Origin: Amborella trichopoda
Taxonomy: Eukaryota > Streptophyta > Magnoliopsida > Amborellales > Amborellaceae
Direction: 5' to 3'
Assembly: GCF_000471905.2 (NCBI RefSeq)
Contig: NW_006500104.1
Location: 4,328,082-4,392,081, forward strand
DNA: 64,000 bases
Every line of letters begins with the position of its first letter. Within the stretch, counting starts at the first letter, position 1. The notes beneath the pieces are model-generated. The model searched no databases and was not told the DNA's origin. It saw nothing but the letters and a program-made list of their open reading frames with translations. The translations under genes and the position numbers were made by a program. Shown here piece after piece: positions 11,170 through 19,540 of the stretch.

Positions 11170-12605
11170 CTGGTAAAATTGTCGATTAACATCCTAGCTG
11201 TAAAAATGTAGTGTTCAGCAATATTATATGGTTGATTGGCGATAGGGTAGACATTTATTTTTTGTTGAATAAGTGGCATGGCTATACATCTCTTTCTCTT
11301 ATCTTTCCATATCTTTTTTCAAGAGTCTCCTTTCATGTAGCTAAAATTTCATAATTATTCTTCTTCAACCAATTTGGGGTCATTGGTTGGAACATTAAAT
11401 GCAACTACAATAGATTGCCTGATCATGTGATTTCATAGCTTCAATAGCCTATTACTACTTCTTGAAGATGTCTATATTTATCCTTCTAGAGAAGGCGAGG
11501 TTATACGGGAAAGTGATCGCAATGGACTTTTCTCAGTCAAATTAGAATATAGATTACTTTTCCATGATCGAGTCAGATGGTCTATTGATTATTTACATGA
11601 ATCTGGAAAAGTCCTATCCCGATGAAGATTCAAGCCTTCTTTTGGGTGGCCCTTCAAGAAAAATGTCTAACTATAGACAATATTTGCAAGAGGGGTAAAA
11701 TGCTGCCAAATGTCTACCTACTGTGTAAAAATGCGGAAGAGACTTGCAACCATCTCTTTATGCATTGTCCTTTTGCTGACAATATTTGGAAATGGGCCTT
11801 CCGGTTGCTTGGTTTCTCTTTTTCGTTTCCAGCCAACTTAATTTCTATTATTAACCATCTTCACATCCCTTCTTTACCTTCTAAAGGCCTTCTTATCTAG
11901 AAGATCCATAGAAGTGCTATCATTTGGCAGATTTGGCTAGACTGTAACAAAAGAACTTTTGATGGGCTTTCTTTAGACCTCGTAAGTATTAAAGACAGAA
12001 TTTTGCAATGCCTCTGAGATTGGTTCTCAATCCCTGGTGAGGGGCGTGGTGTTTCAAGGTCTGATATCTAAAACTTCTTGTCTTCTTCTATGTGCCTAAA
12101 ATCCGGCCGGCCACCTATTAGATGTCACTTCCAGTAGGTTCTTTTAAATTGAATTTTGATGGCAGTTCTTTTGGCAACTCATGACCAACTAGGGTTTGAG
12201 GCATTCTCAGGGACCATGAAGGGTCATTGTCTTTTCTTTTATTGGGCTTTGGGGTTCCACTACAGCTAATCAGGACGAAATAATCTCACTCCTGTAGGGA
12301 TTGGAAATTATTATCAGCAAAGGCATTTCAGGAGTATTATGATTGAAAGAGATTCCTTTAATTTGATTAAATGGTTGTTCATGTTTACTAGTTGAAGATT
12401 ATGGATGTTTGTTCCACTCATGGACTTCAGGTCACTTTTTTTCATATCTTCATAGAGGCCAATGATTCAGCAGATCGCCTCACCAAATTTTGTGTTTCTT
12501 AACGTTCTCTGCCTATTTTTTATGCTTTGATTCCAGTAAGGTAATCGATGTTTTCCAAGCAAACATTCAATAAAAGTTCCTAATATTGTCAAAAAAAAAA
12601 AAAAA
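11170..12605 (+). mobile_element. 5'-truncated L1-type LINE, decayed (zf-RVT and RNase H end)
   Basis: Starts near a diverged 'WLIGDRVDIYFLLNKWHG' (11220-11280), the region before the zinc-binding domain. 11622-11900 keeps a 92-codon frame with the plant LINE zf-RVT pattern: KIQAFFWVALQEKCLTIDNI, then CxxC and HLFMHCPFADNIWKW. About 12130-12500 holds RNase H remnants (LNFDGSSFGNS, GILRDHEGS) broken by stops and frameshifts. It ends in a 15-A tail at 12591-12605. The element is non-functional, as it lacks the endonuclease and reverse transcriptase. Confidence 0.85.
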
Positions 12606-13798
12606 TGTTCGAGTAACAACTTAAGATTTTAAAAATGTGATGTTTGACAAACCATCTTTTTTTTTTGCCTTTTTGGTTAAGATAAAAACATCAGATTTTG
12701 AGAAGCCATAATTTTTTAATTGAATATTTTTAATGTGATGATTTTAGAAATGAGTTTTTTGTCAAAAACTTCGCATTTCAAGAATCAAAAAAAAGTTTTT
12801 TTTTAAGGTAAAATTTGTTGTCAAATGCTTCAGATTTTGATAATCCAAAGGTTTTTTTTCTATAGGCATATAAGTAGCAAAATTTGTTGTAAAAGAAAGT
12901 TAGGTTGAAAACTTTGGATTCTCAAAATCCAAATTTAGGGCATTTTGAGGGAGGGACAAAATGAAAACTACGCAAATTAGGTATGAATGTAATATTTCTA
13001 TCTCATGGGGATTTTGATAAGGAAAATTGTTTCATGCGGGCTGGACCGCATATCTACATATGCGGTCCAGAAAGTGTAAAGCATATATGTTAAAGATGGA
13101 TGCAAGTAGATGTTCCATCTAAAAACAATAGAAACTAACGGTCCAAATGTTTTCTTACTAGAATTATTACTTTTGGTTTTTAAAATTTATTTATTTTTTC
13201 ATAGTCATGATCTCCTTAAAAATTAAGTTCAAAAATCCATCTCAAAAGTATATTTGTTAAGAGGCCCGCATATCTATGGCTTCGCCGCATACAAACCGAG
13301 TCCGCTTGATAATAACGGTAACTTAAAGGGGTACTTCTATTATCTTTTAAGTATGAATACCTTTTCCATTTTAGGAATATTGAACATGAGGTTTTAGCAT
13401 TAAAAACATGCTAGTCATAAGCGTGAACCATCAAGGTTACTCTCACCTTTTGGCTCGGGCTAGTAAATAGAACCAAATTATTTATTTATCTATTTAGGGT
13501 TGCCATTATTAAATAGTAGTAATTTGATATTTTTTAAATATTTTTTGGTAAGGTATCCAAACAAAATAAACTTAAAAAATAATCATTCTAATATTAATGG
13601 GATGATTCAACCACCTTAAGGATTGTATAATGTAATTTGGTCATTCAATTGATATTTTCTCACATGTTCATAGGGTAAAATTGGTGTCTTAAGTTTTAAA
13701 AAATAAATTCAAAAAAACTTTTTAGAGAATTTACTTTAAATTTTATAATTTTTTTTAATATTATCATGTATTGTTTTAATTATGGACCATTCTTTAAT
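12606..13798. other. Intergenic, AT-rich, with one perfect hairpin
   Basis: No gene seen. 12650-12930 has repeated 'cttcagattttga / gattctcaaaatcc' motifs. A perfect 13-bp-arm palindrome lies at 13041-13070 (ctggaccgcatat, 4-nt loop, reverse complement), with related 'cccgcatatct' at 13265. Confidence 0.5.
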
Positions 13799-14190
13799 GG
13801 GAAAAGTTATATAGAGCTGAGGCTCTAAGTATTCAAATTTGAGCCTACATCAAAAATTTTATTAGAATAGGTTGTTTTGATGCCCAAATATCTTCAAATC
13901 GATCATCTCGACATCAAGTTGCATGGACATGAGAAAAAAAATGGATTTCAAGTTTTGATAATAGTGCATTTTGTAACGCATTTTGGGCTTTCAATTTTTA
14001 AGATTTTCAAGTTTTTATAGATTTGTCGATCTATAATATTTTTTAAGCTTTAGATTTTATAAATAAATATAAAAATACATTTTAATGCTATTACAAAGAT
14101 TTCCAATATTGAAACCACATTGCTCGACACTATTTGAAGATAGGCTCTAATTTAATTGTTTAAGGCCTAGGCTCTATACAAACCACACCC
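13799..14190. mobile_element. Small MULE-like MITE (392 bp)
   Basis: Imperfect terminal inverted repeats: left GGGAAAAGTTATATAGAGC, right (minus) GGGTGTGGTTTGTATAGAGC, each followed by a '(g/t)aggc(t/c)' motif. Flanking 9-mers ttctttaat (13790-13798) and ttttttaat (14191-14199) match at 8 of 9, a Mutator-type target duplication. It has no coding capacity. Confidence 0.65.
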
Positions 14191-14254
14191 TTTTTTAATA
14201 CGTGAAGACTTCCCCTAAATTGCCAAGAAAAGCGTCATTCGCCTACCCTCATAA

Positions 14255-14549
14255 TAGGGATGGCAACTAGACCCGGGACCCAACGGTTAGACTCGAACTT
14301 GGGTCCAAGTATGGGTCCAAATTTTAGGCAAGAATATTATTTGGGTCAGAGTCTGGGTCCAATTAGACCCAACCTGTACCCGTAGTGATATGGTATATGA
14401 TGACAATCATGTGTTTTTTGATGCATGCTAGGTATTCATATTATTGCAATCTTGCAAATTTACAGTATTACTTGACCCGAGGGGTCTAGATATGGGTCTA
14501 AATTTTAGACCCGAATACGATTGGGTTCAGTCGTAACCTACTACCCCTA
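14255..14549. mobile_element. Small hAT-like MITE (295 bp), related to the 3071-4017 array
   Basis: Begins TAGGGATGGCAAC and ends with the reverse complement of TAGGGGTAGTAGG. Flanking 8-mers cctcataa (14247-14254) and cttcgtaa (14550-14557) match at 6 of 8, both differences being transitions. The interior has the same 'tatgggtccaaatttta' and 'gtatatgatgacaatcatgtg' strings as the array at 3071-4017, so it shows the complete form of that repeat. Confidence 0.65.
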
Positions 14550-14588
14550 CTTCGTAAGTTGCTGAATCCATCACGAAAGAGAGGACGG

Positions 14589-14709
14589 AGCCGTTGGGGA
14601 GTTTTGGAGAAATTTTGCCGTTATTCACTAAAATTTCGGCTCCGCTCTGTTTAAGTGACTGACCCACTAAGTTTGAAAACAAACTTGACCGTTATTTTAT
14701 GCAACGGCT
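14589..14709. promoter_or_regulatory. Cluster of AACGG (MSA-like) sites upstream of CHMP1
   Basis: Four AACGG cores lie within about 120 bp: minus strand at 14591-14595, 14618-14622 and 14689-14693, plus strand at 14703-14707. The first is a full match to the mitosis-specific activator consensus YCYAACGGYY (CCCAACGGCT on minus, 14589-14598) and the last matches 9 of 10. In plants such sites bind three-repeat MYB proteins in G2/M genes. A role here is inference. Confidence 0.35.
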
Positions 14710-14823
14710 ACTTGCCCAGTCAAATACTGTCAATCCTCGTCTCCTCTCTTTCTCTTCTTGAAATCCTTTGTAATTCAGTCTTTCCTCTATCTCTCTCTTC
14801 CCCACTCAGAACTCTCTCTCTTC

Positions 14824-14829
14824 TATAAA
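14824..14829 (+). promoter_or_regulatory. TATA-box candidate of CHMP1
   Basis: TATAAA inside a CT-rich tract (14730-14835), 59 bases before the chosen ATG. This would give a leader of about 30 nt. The CT-rich tract could be a pyrimidine patch of the core promoter or part of the 5' leader, in which case the true promoter lies further up. Confidence 0.35.
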
Positions 14830-14887
14830 TCTCTTGCAATTATCTCATTTCCTTTCTCTTTCCCAGTCAAAGCCCATCTGCAAATTA

Positions 14888-15538
14888 ATGGGAAAAGGTA
14901 GCCAAGAGAAGCTAATGGATCAGATCTTTCAGCTGAAGCTCACCTCCAAATCTCTAGTTCGCCAAGCCAAGAAATGTGAGCTCGATGAGAAAGCGGAGAA
15001 AGTGAAGATAAAGAAAGCAATTGAAAAGGGGAACACAGATGGTGCTCGAATCCATGCTCAGACTGTGATTAGGAAGAGAACAGAGCAACTCAACTACCTT
15101 CGCTTTGCCTCTCGACTCGATGCCATAGCCTCTCGTCTCTCTAGCCAGAATCAGCTCCAAGGTCTTCAAAAACCAATGGCGGCCATTGTTAAATCCCTTC
15201 AGGGGGCGTTGTCGGTAGGAAACATGCAAAAGATTTCTCTCACAATGGACATGTTCGAGAAGGTTTTCACAAACATGGAGGTACAAGCAAGCTTCGTCGA
15301 ATCTTCGATGGCAGGGACTTCCTCTCTCTCTACACCCGAAGGGGAGGTGGGTTCTCTCATGCAACAAGTTGCAGAGGACTATGGACTGGAGGTTGCTGTG
15401 GGGTTGCCTCAGGTGATTGGGAAGTGTTCAGTGCCATTGAAAGGAGGAAGCGAGAGAGTTACAGAGAAAGTAGGAAGCGAACGAGTTACAGAGGAGGAGC
15501 TGAGTAAGAGATTGGAGAATTTGAAGGCCAGAGGGTGA
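14888..15538 (+). CDS. CHMP1: CHMP1 / VPS46 ESCRT-III subunit
   Basis: CHMP1 (Did2/Vps46; SAL1 in maize) is a late ESCRT-III subunit. It recruits the VPS4 ATPase at endosomes for multivesicular-body formation. I start at [14 protein letters not shown] (14888), not at the upstream ATG at 14834, because the family begins MGN...KLMxQIFELKFTSKSL. The protein is 216 aa, against about 203 in Arabidopsis. Visible are the basic N-terminal helices ([39 protein letters not shown]), the core ([31 protein letters not shown]), the signature [22 protein letters not shown], and a C-terminal MIM1 helix [15 protein letters not shown] that binds the MIT domain of VPS4. A duplicated ten-residue stretch (GSERVTEKV / GSERVTEEE) before MIM1 explains the extra length. 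The frame is one uninterrupted exon with no poly(A) tract after it, so I see no retrocopy signature. Confidence 0.95.
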   Translation: MGKGSQEKLMDQIFQLKLTSKSLVRQAKKCELDEKAEKVKIKKAIEKGNTDGARIHAQTVIRKRTEQLNYLRFASRLDAIASRLSSQNQLQGLQKPMAAIVKSLQGALSVGNMQKISLTMDMFEKVFTNMEVQASFVESSMAGTSSLSTPEGEVGSLMQQVAEDYGLEVAVGLPQVIGKCSVPLKGGSERVTEKVGSERVTEEELSKRLENLKARG

Positions 15539-16650
15539 AGAAGTGGAGGTTGTGATGATTAGTGGTGGTCTTGTGGATCTCCACGAGATTGGATTTTGGG
15601 TTTCTCTTAGACATGGGTTTTGTGTTTTAACAGGGCAAGTCTCTCTCTCCATTTTTGGTTGGCATGGAAGTCTCTCTCTCCCTCTCGAGGATTTGTGGTT
15701 GGCATGGAAATCACCACTCAGGTTAAATATTATTAGTCTCCAGTTCTGTTAATGTTCATATGGTTTCCTCTTTGTACTACTGTCTGTTGCAGCTCAAGTG
15801 CTTCAGTCAGTTCTCATGTTAAATATTACCAGTCACTTTAATATTATTGTGCAAAATGCTGTGTGTGCTGAGGAGGGCAAGTTCTATAGTCGATGGAGGA
15901 ATAACACTGAATTAATTTATGCTGAAGCAAATAAACCTTTTAGACCAATATTGCGGAATTTCAAAAGCTCATGAATTTGGAAATTAGATTCTTTAAAAAA
16001 CGGTTTACCAAATCTTTCTGATCCAGGAAGAGGGAGAGAGAGGGGCAGAGAGTTGGCTTTATTGTATAATGAAATTCGACCCAGTCTTCTTTTACTAAAA
16101 ATATTGAGCCGAATAAAGAATGGGATCCCCTTATCTCTTTGCATCAATATTAATATGTATATTGCAACATCAAAGGAGAAATCCGTTTTCTTATCATTCG
16201 TCTAAGACTAATACTAAGTAGCTCAATGTTTCGATTGTCTGTTGTCGGATTCATAATAAATCCTACAGATCTTTAAGATCGAAAGATCATTTTAGATCTT
16301 GTGGTTTCGAATTAGAGATGAAACCCAAGAGTATCACAATTCCTTTTGCCCACCATGTATATCGTGCTCTTTGTTTCGTGTCGGAATCTAGACTTGTTCC
16401 AAGAAAATAAATTCTACAGAGGAAACAAATATTTATCTTTTAGATGAGATTTGTCCGCAGCATGGGAAAATCTCATTTTTATTGAGAAAAAGGGTTCTAT
16501 ATAGAATGAGCGATGCTCTGGATTCCAAATAAAGATAAAAAAGGAGAATCAATCCTTTTATTTTATTTACTAATACACTAAATCAATTGAGAATCACTAA
16601 ATACAAATCTTATTGTAAATACAAGTACAACACGAACTAATAAAAACCAA
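15539..16650. other. CHMP1 3' flank and intergenic spacer
   Basis: Begins with a likely CHMP1 3' UTR containing repeated 'ttggcatgga' and CT blocks (15650-15715). 15900-16600 has a texture unlike its surroundings, including a 76-codon minus-strand frame (15917-16147, MQRDKGIPFFIRLNIFSKRR...). It might be an organelle-derived insert, but I could not match it to any organelle gene. Confidence 0.3.
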
Positions 16651-16699
16651 AACAACGTAAAAATCTACCAAAAAAAAAAAAAGAAGCGCTAACCAAAAC

Positions 16700-18787
16700 T
16701 CAGGACACCTTAGGCTTCCTTAGCCTTAGAAATGCATCGCAAACCTTAGCTGCATCCAAATTATCTTGCACATTGTGCACCCTCACGATATTAGCTCCAC
16801 CCAAGATCCCAGTCGTTACAGCAGCAATGGTAGCAGCTTCTCTCTCCAAAGCATTCTTGTGCTCACAAATCCTGCCCAAAAAGCCCTTCCGAGAAGGCCC
16901 AACCAACAACGGAACGCGAGAAGAAGCCAAACTCTGACAACTCAATTCTTTACTGAAGTCCTTTAAACCCATCAAAATCTCCATGTTATGTTCATCTCTC
17001 TTTGAGAACCCAATTCCGGGATCCACAATAATTCTCCACATGGGTATTCCACATGACTCCGCCTCTTCTACCCTCGACCCCAACTCAACTGCCACTTCTT
17101 TGCATACATCGTTGTAAAAGGTGTTACTGTCATTTTGCATTGTAATCGGGTCCCCTCTCATATGCATCAAAATACAAGGGACTCCAAGCTCCGCAACTAA
17201 AGGGAGCATTTTGGGGTCTAACTGACCTCCTGATACATCGTTAACAATATGTACCCCCTTTTTAACTGCCTCCATTGCCACTTCAGAGTAAAATGTGTCC
17301 ACCGATAAAATCTTTCCTTCTATTTCAGGTAGCTTTGTTACTTCTTCTATAACAGGAATAAGTCTATCTAGCTCTTCTTCTGGAGACACCTTAGATGCCA
17401 TCGGGCGAGTAGACTGTGGACCTATATCAATAATGTCAGCCCCATCTAGGGCCATTTTTTGAACTTGGGAAACTGCATTTTTAGCAGAGATGAACTTCCC
17501 ACCGTCACTAAAGCTATCTGGGGTTATATTGAGAACACCCATGATTTGGGTTTTCTTAGACCAATCCCATAAGCAATTTCTTCCAATGGGTATGACCCTT
17601 CGAGGCCCCCCCTCTCTCCCTATTGATCCTTCTCCTCCGAGCTTTTCCCAAGCCTCAAAAATCCCACCTTTTTCCACACAAAAAGAGTGCCAACTATTGA
17701 CAATTTCATTGGATTCTGTCGAGCCTAGCAGATCGGTTAGAGGAGCCACTACAAATGGCCTCTCCCAAATTCGCTCATGGGGTATCTTGAGAATATCAGA
17801 ATCAACCCTAATCTTGCCATAAAATAATATATCAAGGTCTATTGGCCTGGGCCCATATCGAATTCCCTCAGTTCGGCCCAAGTCCTTCTCGATTGTTTTG
17901 AGGGCATGGAGTAAGTCACGAGGCCCAAGCTTTGTAAGGCCTCTAATGGCAGAGTTCAGGAAGAGAGGCTGGTCTGTCACATAAGCAGGCTCTGTCTCGT
18001 ATAAACAAGCATGTCGGGTTATTTTAATGCCTGATTTTTTCATTAGAGACAAAGCTTTGTTGAAGTTTTGGATTCTATCCCCCACATTGCTCCCCATTGC
18101 TATTATCACTTCCTCTTCAGGAGATTGAACTTCCACAAAGGACCCTAGGGTCGAGGGTCTGGAAGATGAAAACCCCATTGCCACTGGAAAAATGAAAGCT
18201 CTATTAGCATCATTAAAAATCCTATAGGAGTCATATCAAAACCATGGTTTCAAGGTTTCAAGTTTCAAAACGGTTACTAGTCAACAGTTTTTTTTTTTTT
18301 AAAAAAAAAAAAGTTTCAAAACGGTTATAATAGGGACCTGAAACCAAAACTTGTCTTCCGATTGAAGTCACAATCTAAAAAGTAATTTTCTAAGTCCAGA
18401 GAAGATAAAGATGGAATATGGAAAACCATAGTCCACTGGGATCATCACTATCCATCATTATATACCATCTGACTGGATGGTAATGAACCAAATGGACTAT
18501 GGTTTCCATTGTACATGAGATTACACTGCTTTCCAGCCTTCATAATTACTGAATGTTGGAATAAAAAACTCACAAATTGGAAAATTAGAAAAGACAAAAC
18601 TCCCTAAACTTCAATCCGTAATATTAGTGTCATAAGCAAAAAAAGAAACAAATATTTTTCACAAAATTGAAGTCATGATTGGTTAAGTGGGGAGAACTGT
18701 ATATATACCTCCTCTGATATAGCTACAGTGAGAGATTCCTCCAAGGCCGCGCCTGAATTCAGGAAGTATTTGCAACAATGATTTCAT
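16700..18787 (-). CDS. HPPK/DHPS: Bifunctional HPPK/DHPS of folate synthesis, mitochondrial
   Basis: 6-hydroxymethyl-7,8-dihydropterin pyrophosphokinase fused to dihydropteroate synthase: it pyrophosphorylates hydroxymethyldihydropterin, then couples it to p-aminobenzoate. Exon 1 is 18709-18787 (MKSLLQILPEFRRGLGGISHCSYIRG, a basic leader lacking acidic residues except one Glu, typical of mitochondrial targeting). Exon 2 is 16700-18183. Donor GTATAT and acceptor TTTTCCAG join in phase 1 to give 520 aa, the usual plant length. HPPK spans about residues 51-200: GSNVGDR near 56, YETEP near 88, and the signature YGPRPIDLDILFYG at 136-149. DHPS spans about 236-515: NITPDSFSDGG, DIGPQSTRP near 279, NDVSGG, MHMRGDP, DPGIGFSK near 414, GPSRKGFLG near 455 and RVHN. 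All motifs are intact. A leaderless start at the internal Met29 is possible but less likely. An upstream non-coding exon may exist around 18970-19080. Confidence 0.95.
18184..18708 (-). other. HPPK/DHPS intron
   Basis: GT-AG intron separating the leader exon from the catalytic exon. Inside is a small inverted repeat: 'accatagtccac' near 18424 and its near-reverse complement 'atggactatggtttcc' at 18493-18508, about 95 bp overall. There is also a T-run/A-run pair at 18290-18312. Confidence 0.85.
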
Positions 18788-18839
18788 GATAGAAATTTTC
18801 CTTGTATCCTAAAACATAGTTTGCTGAACATTAATCATC

Positions 18840-19540
18840 TTACTGCTGGAATCTTGGGTGGGTGGGTGGGTGGGGGGGGAGGGGAGAGAGAGAGAGACTT
18901 AACAGAAAATTATCATTTTCAGTCTGAGTAGTCAAATAATTGCCCAGAGCTAATTACCTATAGAAGGAAAAGTTGAGACCACCTACTCAGAACATCCGAT
19001 ACAACTTTTCGAGGCTGAAGGACCCCAGGAAGCGAGTTGAAATCTTTCTTTCTATTTATATCCATCTTCATCAAAGCACTAAAATGTAAAAAAAGGAAAT
19101 GCATGTTACCAACAAATTCATATATAAAGATGCTGCATAATAGGATTCACAACTACTTATTAAAGCAAGGCCTGTGATGAAAAAGAAGAATTGCTTTTGA
19201 CATGGTACTGCATAATAGGATTCACAACTACGTGGTGATATGAATCTCAATGAATCTTAACATTTCTTCTTTTCCATGAACTGTTGACTTTGTATTACTG
19301 TAACAAGGTAAACACATGGTTGGGTGGCCACCCACAGTCTGGGTGCTCATTCCAGCAGATATGAACTCAAAACATGGGCACTTACTGTAGCACACTACAC
19401 AAAGATATTGCTACAAGCCAAAAATTGGAACCGAGCTAAAAAATTTGCCAAAAGGTTGACGAGTGAGTCCAGACTAGAGTTCACCTCTCTCTACGTAACA
19501 GGCATATGCCTGCATAAATGGGATATAAAAAGTGATCTAG
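18840..19540. other. HPPK/DHPS upstream region
   Basis: No coding frame supported. It contains a GGGT/GA-rich run (18857-18897) that could sit near the transcription start. The 24-bp word around 'ataggattcacaactac' occurs twice (about 19133 and 19207), a 74-bp-spaced direct repeat. Confidence 0.35.

Noticed and set aside
14954-15367. 137-codon minus-strand frame
   Set aside because: Antisense shadow of CHMP1, whose sense frame has clear family motifs.
15917-16147. Possible organelle ribosomal-protein-like insert (MQRDKGIPFFIRLNIFSKRR)
   Set aside because: I compared it from memory with plant mitochondrial and plastid ribosomal genes and found no convincing match. A search against organelle genomes would decide.
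17490-17822. 110-codon plus-strand frame
   Set aside because: Antisense shadow of HPPK/DHPS.
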